Shown in pieces: positions 1 through 7,419 of a stretch of 64,000 bases of DNA (position 1 is the stretch's first letter; each line of letters opens with the position of its first letter). The position numbers and the translations under genes were made by a program. The stretch is from positions 62,001 through 126,000 of the forward strand of contig NZ_FQZF01000005.1 of NCBI RefSeq assembly GCF_900141905.1, read 5' to 3'. Origin of the DNA: Muricoccus roseus (GTDB lineage Bacteria > Pseudomonadota > Alphaproteobacteria > Acetobacterales > Acetobacteraceae). The notes under the pieces were generated by a model. The model had not been told where the DNA came from. It was given only the letters and a program-made list of their open reading frames with translations, and made no database searches.

Positions 1-1056
1 CGCAAGGCCGCCGCGAAGCAGCGCTACGAGCAGGTGCTGACCTACGGCACCGCGGGCGGCCCCACCCACCACATGCTCGAGGACATGATCGCCGAGATCG
101 AGGGCGGCACGCGCTGCGCGATCGTCGGCACCGGCCTCGCCGCCGTGATGGTGCCCCTGCTGGCCTATCTGAAGTCCGGCGACCACTGCCTCATGCCCGA
201 CAGCGTCTATGGCCCCGCCCGCAACCTGGCGGACGGGCTGATGACGGGCTTCGGCATCGAGACGACCTATTACGACCCCTGCGTGGACGAGGCGGGGCTG
301 CGCGCGCTGATGCGGCCGAACACGAAGGTGGTCTATACCGAGAGCCCGGGCAGCCACACCTTCGAGGTGCAGGACATCCCCGCCATCGCCCGCGTCGCCC
401 ATGCGGCCGGCGCCAAGGTGCTCATGGACAACACCTGGGGCTTCCACAATTTCCAGCCCTTCGTCCATGGGGTGGATGTCTCTATCCAGGCCCTGACCAA
501 ATACGCCGCCGGGCATTCCGACGTGCTGCTGGGCAGCGTCACGGTGAACAACCCCGAGGACTGGTCGATCGTGAAGGGCGCGGTCATCCAGCTCGGCCAG
601 TTCGCCAGCGCCGATGATTGCTGGCTGTGCCTGCGCGGCCTTCGCACCCTCCCCGTCCGGCTGAAGCAGCAGGCGGAGAACGGGCTCGTCGTCGCCCGCT
701 GGCTCGAGAGCCGGCCGGAGGTGCTGCGCCTCCTGCACCCCGCCCTGCCCTCCCATCCCCAGCACGCCCTCTTCGCCCGGGACTTCAGCGGCGCCTGCTC
801 GCTCTTCGGCGTGGTGCTCCAGCCCCGCTACTCCGAGGCGGATGCGGAAGCGGTGGTGGATGCGCTCGCCCTCTTCGGGATCGGCGCCTCCTGGGGCGGC
901 TACGAAAGCCTCGCCCTGCCCACCACCCCCTCCATCACCCGCACGGCGGGCGACCCGGCCCTCGGCGGTCCTGCCATCCGGCTGCATGTCGGGCTGGAGG
1001 ATACGCAGGACCTGATCGCCGACCTCGCACAGGCCCTCGACCGGCTGCCGCGCTGA
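1..1056 (+). CDS. metC: Cystathionine beta-lyase (PLP-dependent), 5'-truncated by window edge
   Basis: The reading frame is open from base 1, so the true start lies upstream; about 351 codons of a family usually near 390 residues are visible. It is a fold-type I PLP enzyme of the Cys/Met metabolism family that cleaves cystathionine to homocysteine in methionine synthesis. The fragment enters at the conserved tract RYEQVLTYGTAGGPTHH, shows the PLP-proximal Asp in MDNTWG and the Schiff-base lysine in ALTKYAAGHSD (nt 499-501). The ending LEDTQDLIADLAQALDRL is typical of the family C terminus. Gamma-synthase or gamma-lyase activity cannot be excluded from sequence alone, but the LTYGTAGGPTHH and TESPGSHTFEVQD tracts are typical of alphaproteobacterial MetC. 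A copy of the dispersed hairpin repeat follows 27 bp after the stop. Confidence 0.88.
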   Translation, partial: RKAAAKQRYEQVLTYGTAGGPTHHMLEDMIAEIEGGTRCAIVGTGLAAVMVPLLAYLKSGDHCLMPDSVYGPARNLADGLMTGFGIETTYYDPCVDEAGLRALMRPNTKVVYTESPGSHTFEVQDIPAIARVAHAAGAKVLMDNTWGFHNFQPFVHGVDVSIQALTKYAAGHSDVLLGSVTVNNPEDWSIVKGAVIQLGQFASADDCWLCLRGLRTLPVRLKQQAENGLVVARWLESRPEVLRLLHPALPSHPQHALFARDFSGACSLFGVVLQPRYSEADAEAVVDALALFGIGASWGGYESLALPTTPSITRTAGDPALGGPAIRLHVGLEDTQDLIADLAQALDRLPR

Positions 1057-1083
1057 GGGCAGCGCCGGGCCTCAGTTCTGATC

Positions 1084-1342
1084 TGTCGGTCTGTCCCGGG
1101 GAGAGGAAGAAGGAATTCTTCCTCTCCCCGGACCCGTCGAAGGCAGTGCCTTCGACCCATCATCTTTTTCTTCAAGTTTGGAGTCACAGGGCTGACGTGC
1201 GCCTGAGGTCCAGGACCTCAGGCGACTGCAAAGGCAGGAAAAGCGCCTGCAACCAGAGACCCCTTCGATCCGGGGTATCCACGGCAGTCCGATGGGGTTC
1301 CAAGGGCCTCAGGCCCTTGGCGGGTGGAGGGCAGAGCCCTCC
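1084..1342 (-). repeat. Dispersed multi-hairpin intergenic repeat, copy A (long form)
   Basis: This 259-bp copy lies between two convergent genes. Read on the minus strand, its GGAGGGC...GCCCTCC hairpin (1326-1342) begins 43 bp after the stop of the transporter gene at 1386. Other perfect stems are 1300-1320 (ten pairs, one-base loop), 1200-1224 (twelve pairs), 1136-1156 (GTCGAAGGCA stem, only in the long form) and 1096-1131 (sixteen pairs, CCGGGGAGAGGAAGAA with a four-base loop). A weaker ACCCC/GGGGT stem surrounds 1268. The sequence matches four other places in the window over nearly its whole length. No credible ORF is conserved between copies. Confidence 0.93.
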
Positions 1343-1385
1343 AACACGAAGGCCCCAACAAGCCCAGAACCCCCGCATGCCGGAA

Positions 1386-2735
1386 TCAGACGGCCGCGCG
1401 CTCCAGCCGCCGTGACGCCCCCTCCTCGCGCTCGGCCCGGCGCCCCAGCGCGTAGCCGGTGGCGGCCCAGCTCGCGGCGATCGCGGCCCCCACCACCATC
1501 GCCGCGACCGGGCTGCTCGAGATCGCGTCCACCCCCGTTTTGATCCAGGAGCTGACCGCGTCGCCGCCGCGATAGACCACCGTGTCGATGGCGTTCTTCG
1601 CCTTGTACTTCGTCTCGGCATCGACCGTGGTGAACAGCATCTCCCGCCCGGGCCGCACGAGCGCGTATTCGCCCACGCGGCGCAGCACCATCACCACCAC
1701 CAGCACGCCGAAGGTCGGCGCCAGCGCCAGCGCGCCGAAGCCCACCGCCATGCCGAGCGGGACCGCCGTGAGCAGGACGCCGACGCCGAGCTTGCGCGTC
1801 AGCCGCCCGGTGACGAAGACCTGGATCAGGATGGTGAGCGTCTGCACCACCGCGTCGATGGTGCCGAAGACCTGGGTCTGCTGAACGCGGCTGGGGAAGG
1901 TGGCGCGCACCAGCCGCGCCTGCTCGAAGTAGAGGAAGGTGGAGACGGAGGCGAGCAGGATGACGAACAGCGCGATGCCCAGCATGTAGGGCGAGCGCAG
2001 CACGAGCGTGAGCCCCGCGAGGATGCTGCCGCGCATGGCGCGATCCGCGCTCTCGCCGGTCGGCATGGCCTTCCAGCCCTGCCGCTCGCGCCAGCGGAAC
2101 AGCCAGGCGGCGCAGAGCAGCGTGCCCAGCAGCATCGCCGCGGAGAGGAACAGCAGCCCCGCCAGGCCCAGCGGCGCCACCAGCGCCGTGCTGAGCAGCG
2201 GCCCGGCCAGCCCGCCGAGGCTGGCACCGGCGGCGATCTGCCCGAACAGGCGCTTCGCCTGCTCCGGCTCGAACACGTCCGCCATCACGCTCCAGGCCAG
2301 CGAGATCACGAACAGGTTGAACACGGAAAGCCAGACATAGAAGACGCGGCCGGCCCAGACATCCTCCGGATCGATCAGCAGCACGAAGCCGAAGCCGATC
2401 AGGGTCACCGCCGAAGCGCCGTAGCACACGGCCAGCAACTGCCGGCGGGGAACGCGGTTGCTGAGCCAGCCATAGGCCGGCAGCACCACCAGCGTCGCGA
2501 GGAAGGTGGCGAGGAACAGCCATTGCAGGTTGTTGACGCCACCGGCGATGCCGAAGGTCTCACGGACCGGCCGAAGCATGAAGTAGCTGGCGAAGAGGAG
2601 GAAGAAGAGCAGGAATCCCACCAGCACCGGAAGGAGCTCGCCCGGTGCCGCGACGAGCACCCGGCCGATCCAGCCGCGATCCTCCGGAGGCCGCGGCCCA
2701 GGGGCTGTCGCGCCCCCGGGCGCGTCAGAGCGCAT
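1386..2735 (-). CDS. NTP/NDP exchange transporter-like (Npt1/Npt2, TLC family) membrane protein
   Basis: The product is about 449 residues with around twelve hydrophobic segments. It opens with the YFMLRPVRETFG motif in the first transmembrane hairpin and later has KAKNAIDTVVYRGGD, both characteristic of the bacterial branch related to ATP/ADP translocases. In free-living bacteria the substrate of this branch is unknown, so nucleotide exchange should not be assumed. I chose the ATG at 2735, which overlaps the end of the aldo/keto reductase gene by 11 bp; an in-frame ATG at 2771 would lie deeper inside that gene. The overlap suggests translational coupling to the reductase gene upstream. Hairpin repeat copy A lies just past the stop. 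Confidence 0.8.
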   Translation of the reverse strand: MRSDAPGGATAPGPRPPEDRGWIGRVLVAAPGELLPVLVGFLLFFLLFASYFMLRPVRETFGIAGGVNNLQWLFLATFLATLVVLPAYGWLSNRVPRRQLLAVCYGASAVTLIGFGFVLLIDPEDVWAGRVFYVWLSVFNLFVISLAWSVMADVFEPEQAKRLFGQIAAGASLGGLAGPLLSTALVAPLGLAGLLFLSAAMLLGTLLCAAWLFRWRERQGWKAMPTGESADRAMRGSILAGLTLVLRSPYMLGIALFVILLASVSTFLYFEQARLVRATFPSRVQQTQVFGTIDAVVQTLTILIQVFVTGRLTRKLGVGVLLTAVPLGMAVGFGALALAPTFGVLVVVMVLRRVGEYALVRPGREMLFTTVDAETKYKAKNAIDTVVYRGGDAVSSWIKTGVDAISSSPVAAMVVGAAIAASWAATGYALGRRAEREEGASRRLERAAV

Positions 2736-3642
2736 CGATGAACTGCTCCATCCGGCGGCGCAGCGCGGCATCCGGCATGCGGCCCTGGGCGGCCTTGAGG
2801 TTGTCGTCCACGTAACGGGCCTGGGCCATGCCCGGCACGGCGCAGGTCACCGCGTCATGCGAAACCAGGTATTTCAGCATCACCTGCGCCCAGCTCGTGC
2901 AGTCGATCTCGGCCGCCCAATCCGGCAGCGGCTTGCCCTGGGTGGCACGGAACACGCTGCCGCGCCCGAAGGGCAGGTTGATGAACACCGCCATCCCCCG
3001 CTCCTTCGCCAGCGGGATGATGCGCTCTGCCGCGTTGCGGTTGTCCAGCGCGTAGTCGATCTGGATCGCGTCCAGGGTCTCGCGCCGCATCATCGCCTCG
3101 AAGGCCTCATACTGCCGGTCGAAGGAGGTGGTGGCGCCGACATAGCGGATCCGCCCAGCGGCCTTCAGCTCCCGCAGGATGGCCAGCTGGTTGGTGATGT
3201 CCCGCAGGTTGTGCACGGCCAGCAGGTCGATCCGCTCGGTCCGGAGGTTGCGGAAGGACTGCTCGATCTGCGCCCGCCCCTGCTCCGGAGTGTCCGCGCC
3301 GACCTTGGTGCAGATGAACAGGTCCGGCCGGATATTCAGGTCGGCGACCAGCCCGCCCATGATCGCCTCGGCATTGCCGTAGGAGGGCGCGGTGTCCACC
3401 ACCGTGCCGCCCAGGACCTGGAAGCGGCGGAAGGTCTCGCGCAGCGGCGCCAGATCCTCCTCCGTCCTCGCCTCCTCGTATCGCCGGGCCGAGCCCAGGC
3501 CGATGACCGGGATCATCTCCCCGGATGAGGGAATGGGCTTGCGGATGAGGGCGGGCTGCTGCGCGGCGGCACCGCGCCCGGCCAGGCCGGCGGCGAGCCC
3601 GGCTCCCAGGGCAACGAGGGCAGTCCGGCGGGTGGCGTGCAT
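2725..3642 (-). CDS. Tat-exported aldo/keto reductase
   Basis: The product is about 305 residues. It begins with a twin-arginine leader (TRRTALVALGAGLAAGLAG, cleaved near AAAQQ), so it probably acts in the periplasm. The TIM-barrel aldo/keto reductase domain follows, with PVIGLGSARR at the first strand, the catalytic Asp and Tyr in VDTAPSYG, the Lys in FICTKVG and the His in LLAVHNL. The ATG at 3642 is preceded by GGGGAG about eight bases upstream and gives the Tat leader; the longer reading frame to 3702 would put about twenty unrelated residues before it. The substrate is unknown; exported members of this family are common in this group. It is the first gene of a two-gene unit with the transporter. 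Confidence 0.85.
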   Translation of the reverse strand: MHATRRTALVALGAGLAAGLAGRGAAAQQPALIRKPIPSSGEMIPVIGLGSARRYEEARTEEDLAPLRETFRRFQVLGGTVVDTAPSYGNAEAIMGGLVADLNIRPDLFICTKVGADTPEQGRAQIEQSFRNLRTERIDLLAVHNLRDITNQLAILRELKAAGRIRYVGATTSFDRQYEAFEAMMRRETLDAIQIDYALDNRNAAERIIPLAKERGMAVFINLPFGRGSVFRATQGKPLPDWAAEIDCTSWAQVMLKYLVSHDAVTCAVPGMAQARYVDDNLKAAQGRMPDAALRRRMEQFIDAL

Positions 3643-3767
3643 GGCGTCATCTCCCCAAGGCGCGTGACCGCGGCGGCTCCGCCGGGATCGCATCCTGACC
3701 ATCTCGGATGGGGAGTGTTACGCGAATGAGAGGATTTGGAAATCTTTCACGGCCAGCCGAAAGGCCC

Positions 3768-3828
3768 ATGCCAGCCCGGCGGGCTGGCATCGCCATGCGG
3801 GCGCGGCCCCGGCGCGGGGGCCGGGGCC
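3768..3828 (-). terminator. Paired GC-rich hairpins after the small secreted protein gene
   Basis: Two perfect inverted repeats sit in the 195-bp gap between the genes at 3838 and 3642. One is ATGCCAGCCC with a GGC loop (3768-3790), the other GGCCCCGG with an eight-base loop (3805-3828). Both lie directly after the stop of the minus-strand gene at 3838. There is no T tract, so Rho-independent termination is plausible but not certain. Confidence 0.5.
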
Positions 3829-3837
3829 AGCGCTGTG

Positions 3838-4206
3838 CTATTCGGTCACGGCGCGCGTGGTGTTGCTCTGGCGGTTCCAGAACAGCGTAACCTTGGAGAT
3901 CGTGCAGAGATCCAGCCCCCGCCACTCGGACTGGTCGCCATCCGCATAGACGACCTTCATGTCCCAGCTGCAGGTCGAGGCGCGGCGGTTGAACTGGATG
4001 TCCACGGAGCGGCCATTCGGCAGGGTGTCCTGCCCCAGCACGTCATTGCCCCAGGAGGAGGAGCTGGACGGGCCGAGATAGACCTCGTTGATCTCATAGC
4101 CCGTGCGGTTCACGAGGCTGAAGTCGAGGCGGCTCTGCGCCTGGGCAAGGGCCGGCAGCCCCACCGCCAGGGCGGCGGCGAGCACGGGAAAGAGGCGACG
4201 ACGCAT
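3838..4206 (-). CDS. Small secreted protein of unknown function, one probable disulfide
   Basis: The product is 122 residues with a clear Sec leader (MRRRLFPVLAAALAVGLPA, cleavage near AQAQS), leaving a mature protein of about 100 residues. The mature part contains FSLVNRTGYEINEVYLG, a serine run, LPNGRSVDIQF and two cysteines (in RASTCSWDMK and GLDLCTISK) that could pair in the periplasm. The pattern suggests a small all-beta fold. I recognise it as a recurrent type of alphaproteobacterial exported protein but cannot assign a function. It has its own gap on both sides and is probably monocistronic. Confidence 0.72.
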   Translation of the reverse strand: MRRRLFPVLAAALAVGLPALAQAQSRLDFSLVNRTGYEINEVYLGPSSSSSWGNDVLGQDTLPNGRSVDIQFNRRASTCSWDMKVVYADGDQSEWRGLDLCTISKVTLFWNRQSNTTRAVTE

Positions 4207-4301
4207 GGAAGGTCTCCGATCAGGCCGACCAAGCCCGATCGGCGCGACAGGTTAGATAGCGCCCTGTCGCGATAATGTTAACAGCGAAACGAAATCGGGA
4301 C

Positions 4302-4784
4302 TCACGCGGCCGCCGCGCACGCCTCGCAGGTTCCTTCCACCTCCACCGTGGCCCGCGCCGGGCTGAACCCCGCCGCCCGGGCCGCCGCGGCCACGGCCGC
4401 CGCGACCGAATCGTCCGACAGCTCGGCGGTGCGGCCGCAATTCCGGCAGATCAGGAACTGGTGGGGGTGCTCATGGTCATGCCCATGCGCCGCCTCGGTG
4501 CAGGGGATGAAGGCGTTCAGCCGCTCGATCCGGTGGATCAGCCCCTGGGCCAGTAGGAAGTCCAGCGCGCGATACACGGTCGGCGGCGCGGCACCCGGCC
4601 GCTCGGCCCGCAGCCGGTCCAGCAGCGCATAGGCCCCCACGGGCTGCCCCGCCTCCAACACCATCTCCAGCACGCGCCGCCGGAGCGGCGTGAGCTGCGC
4701 GCCGCGGCGCAGGCAGGCCTCCTCCGCCTCGCGGAGCGCGCCGGACTGGTCGGCCGCTGGGTGATGGTGGTCGCCGTGGGGCAT
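4302..4784 (-). CDS. Fur-family metal-responsive repressor, Zur-like
   Basis: The product is 160 residues. A winged helix covers about residues 25-90 (LTPLRRRVLEMVLEAG, PPTVYRALDFLLAQGLIHRI) and the C-terminal dimer and metal domain carries two CxxC pairs (CRNCG, CEAC) plus His-rich HGHDHEHPHQF. The HHH cluster near the N terminus and the retained structural zinc cysteines favour Zur over Fur or PerR. The apparent reading frame runs up to 5681, but only this portion is Fur-like; the rest is antisense to hisI and the GPP34 gene. The ATG at 4784 leaves 69 bp to the divergent hisI start, so the regulator may control both genes. Confidence 0.85.
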   Translation of the reverse strand: MPHGDHHHPAADQSGALREAEEACLRRGAQLTPLRRRVLEMVLEAGQPVGAYALLDRLRAERPGAAPPTVYRALDFLLAQGLIHRIERLNAFIPCTEAAHGHDHEHPHQFLICRNCGRTAELSDDSVAAAVAAAARAAGFSPARATVEVEGTCEACAAAA

Positions 4785-4836
4785 CAAGGTTCCGGGGCGG
4801 TCCTGGACTGGCGCACGGAGGACGCCGGCGCCGCTG

Positions 4837-4853
4837 CCGCCTATATAGGGCGG
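4837..4853. promoter_or_regulatory. Imperfect palindrome abutting the hisI start codon
   Basis: CCGCCTATATAGGGCGG is an imperfect inverted repeat with an A/T core. It ends one base before the hisI ATG, in the 69-bp gap between hisI and the divergent Fur-family regulator. It could be an operator or a -10 element of a very short-leader transcript. It does not resemble published alphaproteobacterial Zur boxes closely, so the assignment is tentative. Confidence 0.35.
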
Positions 4854-5330
4854 ATGGCCACGCCTCCCAACCGCCCCACCAGCCGCCCCTCTGGCCGCCC
4901 CACGGAGTTGCCCCCCTGGGACGCCCCCTCCCCCGAGGCCCGCGCCCGCTTCCTCGCCGCGCTGAAGCCGGACGGGAACGGCCTCGTCGCCGCCATCGCC
5001 CAGGCCCATGGCACCGGGGAGGTGCTGATGCTCGCCTGGATGAATGCCGAAGCCGTGGAGGAGACCCTCGCGACCGGCCGGCTGACCTATTACAGCCGCT
5101 CCCGCAAGGGCCTGTGGCGCAAGGGCGAGACCTCCGGCCAGGTGCAGCACCTGATCGACCTGCGGCTCGATTGCGACGGCGACGCACTCCTGGCCACCGT
5201 CCACCAGGACGGCGTCGCCTGCCACACCGGGCGCCGCTCCTGCTTCTCCTGGGGCCTCCGGGCCGGCGAGGTCGCGCCGCTGGAACCCGTGCTGGCCGAT
5301 CCCGCCTCGCTCTACGGCGCGGCCCACTAG
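4854..5330 (+). CDS. hisI: Phosphoribosyl-AMP cyclohydrolase
   Basis: This enzyme opens the purine ring of PR-AMP in the third step of histidine synthesis. The 158-residue product contains VLMLAWMNAEAVEETLATG, the YYSRSRKGLWRKGETSG loop, the Mg-binding aspartates in DCDGDALL and the zinc cysteines in VACHTGRRSCF. There is no fused HisE domain. An N-terminal Pro/Ser/Arg-rich stretch of about 20 residues precedes the domain. I chose the ATG at 4854; the longer frame from 4761 would run into the divergent regulator. HisI is zinc-dependent, which makes the neighbouring Zur-like regulator notable. Confidence 0.93.
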   Translation: MATPPNRPTSRPSGRPTELPPWDAPSPEARARFLAALKPDGNGLVAAIAQAHGTGEVLMLAWMNAEAVEETLATGRLTYYSRSRKGLWRKGETSGQVQHLIDLRLDCDGDALLATVHQDGVACHTGRRSCFSWGLRAGEVAPLEPVLADPASLYGAAH

Positions 5331-5414
5331 GCCCGGAATGGCGGAGTGACGATTGACGCTCCCGCCATCGGGGCGCTTCCTTTGCGCCAACGTCACACGG
5401 ATTCGGGGTTCCCC

Positions 5415-6089
5415 ATGCCGCTCACCATGCCGGAGGAGCTGATCCTCCTGATGCTGGACGACCGGAGCGGTCGGCTGAACGAGATGGCCGGGCCCGCCTC
5501 GGGCTATGCCATTGCCGGCGCCATCCTGGCCGAGCTGGCCCTGCACAACCGGATCGACACGGACACGCAGCGCCTCTACGTCACCAACCCCGCGCCCACC
5601 GGCGACGACATCCTCGACCCCGTGCTCGCCCGCATCGCCGCCGACCCCGGCCCGGGCCCGGGCGAGGACGACATGCCCCATGGCAGCCGCTGGTGGATCG
5701 AGACGCTGGGCCGCGAGGCGGACAGCTTCCGGGACCAGATCTTCGCCCGCCTGGTCGGCCGCGGCATCCTTCGGGAGGAGCAGGGCCGTTTCCTCTGGAT
5801 CTTCCCCGAGCGCCGCTACCCCGTCATCTCCGACAAGGAGGAGCGCGAGGTGAAGGCCCGCCTGACCGGGGTGATCTTCAACGACGACATCCCCGAGCCG
5901 CGCGACTCCCTCCTCATCGGCCTCTGCCGCGCCGCCGGGCTGCTCCCGCTCATCCTCGCCGAGGACGCGCTGGAATCGGCCGAGCCGCGCATCGAGCAGG
6001 TGACGAATCTCGAGGAGCTGAACCGCTCCCTCGGCAACGCGGTGCGCGACATCTTCATCGAGATGGCCCGCTACACGCCGCTCATGTAG
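5415..6089 (+). CDS. GPP34 family (Golgi phosphoprotein 3-like) protein
   Basis: The product is 224 residues and matches the GPP34/GOLPH3/Vps74 family along its length. It starts with MPEELILLMLDDRSGR, followed by YAIAGAILAELALHNRI, a LRE-EQGRFLWIF segment, a long helical stretch with DDIPEPRDSLLIGLCRAAG, and closes with the family tail LGNAVRDIFIEMARY. In eukaryotes the family binds PI4P and the cytosolic tails of glycosyltransferases; bacterial members are mostly uncharacterised. The ATG at 5415 fits the family N terminus better than the upstream in-frame start at 5346. The gene sits 79 bp upstream of lpxB on the same strand, which may be functional context. Confidence 0.85.
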   Translation: MPLTMPEELILLMLDDRSGRLNEMAGPASGYAIAGAILAELALHNRIDTDTQRLYVTNPAPTGDDILDPVLARIAADPGPGPGEDDMPHGSRWWIETLGREADSFRDQIFARLVGRGILREEQGRFLWIFPERRYPVISDKEEREVKARLTGVIFNDDIPEPRDSLLIGLCRAAGLLPLILAEDALESAEPRIEQVTNLEELNRSLGNAVRDIFIEMARYTPLM

Positions 6090-6168
6090 CGCCCTCCCGG
6101 CGCCCGCTCCCGGGTGGGCGCCGAAGCCCGCCCTTCCGCGGGCGCCGCGGCCCGCCTATGCAGGTCCC

Positions 6169-7347
6169 ATGTCGGACCTCCCCTCCCGGGCCGCCCCCGG
6201 CCCCCTGCTCTACCTCGTGGCCGGGGAGGCCTCGGGCGATGTGCTCGGGGCCCGCCTGATCGCCCGGATCCGCTCGCAGCGCCCGGACCTCACCTTCGCC
6301 GGCATCGGTGGGGAGCGCATGGCCGAGCAGGGCCTGCGAAGCCTCTTTCCCATGCGTGAGCTCGCCCTCATGGGGCTGCTGGAGGTGCTGCCCAACCTCC
6401 GCAGCCTTGCCCGCCGCATGGACGAGACCGTGGCGGACATCACCGCCCGCCGCCCCGCCGCCCTCGTCACCATCGACAGCCCCGGCTTCGCCCTGCGCCT
6501 GGCCAAGCAGGTAAAGCCGCTGGGCATCCCCGTCATCCACTATGTCGCCCCCCAGGTCTGGGCCTGGCGCCAGGGCCGCGTGAAGGAAATGGCCCACCGG
6601 CTGGACCGCATCCTCGCCCTGCTGCCCTTCGAGCCGCCCTTCTTCGAGAAGGCCGGCATCACCGTCACCTTTGTCGGCCATCCCGTGCTGGAAAGCGGCG
6701 CGGACCGGGGCGATGCGGCGCGCTTCCGCGCCGCCCATGGCATCCGGCCGGAGGAAAAGGTGGTGTTGGTGATGCCCGGCAGCCGCCGGACCGAGATCCG
6801 CCGCCTCCTGCCCATCTTCGGCGAGGCGCTGCGCCTTCTCTCCTCCCGGGTACCGGGCATCCGCCCGGTGGTGCCCCTGGCCGGCCCCGTGGAGGAGGCG
6901 GTGCGCGCCGCGGCGCTGGGCTGGAAGCCCGGCCCCATCCTCATCCGCGACCTGACCGAGAAGCACGACGCCTATGCCGCCGCCGCCGCCGGCCTCATCA
7001 AATCCGGCACCTCCTCGCTGGAGGTCGCCATGGCGGGAGTGCCCATGGTCGTCGGCTACCGGGTGAACCCCATCACGGCCGAGATTGTCCGGCGGCTGGT
7101 GAAGGTGCGCTACGCCAGCATCGTGAATCTCCTGGCCGATGCGCCCGTCATCCCCGAATACATCCAGCAGGATTGCCGCCCGGACCGCCTGGCCGAAGGG
7201 CTGGAACGGCTGCTGACCGGCGGGCCGGAAGCCGGGGCGCAGCGCGCCGGCTTCGCCCGCGTCATGTCCCAGCTCGCCCCCCCTGGCGGCGGCAGCCCGA
7301 GCGAGGCCGCGGCCCAGGCGGTGCTGGAAGCTGCCCGCCTCGCATAG
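6169..7347 (+). CDS. lpxB: Lipid-A-disaccharide synthase
   Basis: LpxB transfers 2,3-diacylglucosamine-1-phosphate from UDP onto lipid X to form the lipid A disaccharide, at the inner face of the inner membrane. The 392-residue product has the usual length and the family signature order: YLVAGEASGDVLGA, FAGIGGERM, VTIDSPGFALRLAK, YVAPQVWAWRQGR, FVGHPVLE, VMPGSRRTEIRR and LIKSGTSSLEVAMAG. The ATG at 6169 directly precedes the first conserved strand. Unlike the common lpxD-fabZ-lpxA-lpxI-lpxB order, here lpxB stands after a GPP34 gene. A strong hairpin follows the stop. Confidence 0.97.
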   Translation: MSDLPSRAAPGPLLYLVAGEASGDVLGARLIARIRSQRPDLTFAGIGGERMAEQGLRSLFPMRELALMGLLEVLPNLRSLARRMDETVADITARRPAALVTIDSPGFALRLAKQVKPLGIPVIHYVAPQVWAWRQGRVKEMAHRLDRILALLPFEPPFFEKAGITVTFVGHPVLESGADRGDAARFRAAHGIRPEEKVVLVMPGSRRTEIRRLLPIFGEALRLLSSRVPGIRPVVPLAGPVEEAVRAAALGWKPGPILIRDLTEKHDAYAAAAAGLIKSGTSSLEVAMAGVPMVVGYRVNPITAEIVRRLVKVRYASIVNLLADAPVIPEYIQQDCRPDRLAEGLERLLTGGPEAGAQRAGFARVMSQLAPPGGGSPSEAAAQAVLEAARLA

Positions 7348-7352
7348 GAAAA

Positions 7353-7377
7353 GGGCCGCGGCGACGTGCCGCGGCCC
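7353..7377 (+). terminator. lpxB terminator hairpin
   Basis: Ten perfect pairs (GGGCCGCGGC / GCCGCGGCCC) with a five-base loop start six bases after the lpxB stop, followed by CTCCTTCC. It lies between convergent genes and could serve both strands, although the T tract is weak. Confidence 0.65.
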
Positions 7378-7419
7378 CTCCTTCCGGCCAGAGCGGCCGG
7401 GCTGTTCAGACTGGCGTAT

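Noticed and set aside
900-1187. Short open frames inside the hairpin repeats (for example about 900-1187, 17147-17443, 59376-59609).
   Set aside because: They are not conserved in frame among the five copies, have no ribosome sites, and arise from the inverted-repeat sequence itself.
1084-1342. The hairpin repeats as insertion sequences or MITEs with terminal inverted repeats.
   Set aside because: The two ends (GGAGGGCTC and TGTCGGTCTG side) are not inverted copies of each other, and I see no consistent target-site duplication or transposase in the window.
2857-3528. Long open frame antisense to the aldo/keto reductase, and many similar long antisense frames (for example about 37610-39274 and 17455-19536).
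   Set aside because: In DNA with very high GC at third positions, stop codons are rare on the opposite strand. The translated products lack family motifs and mirror the real genes in the sense strand.
4302-5681. Apparent 459-residue Fur fusion.
   Set aside because: Only the last 160 residues are Fur-like; the remainder is antisense to hisI and the GPP34 gene, and a proper start exists at 4784.
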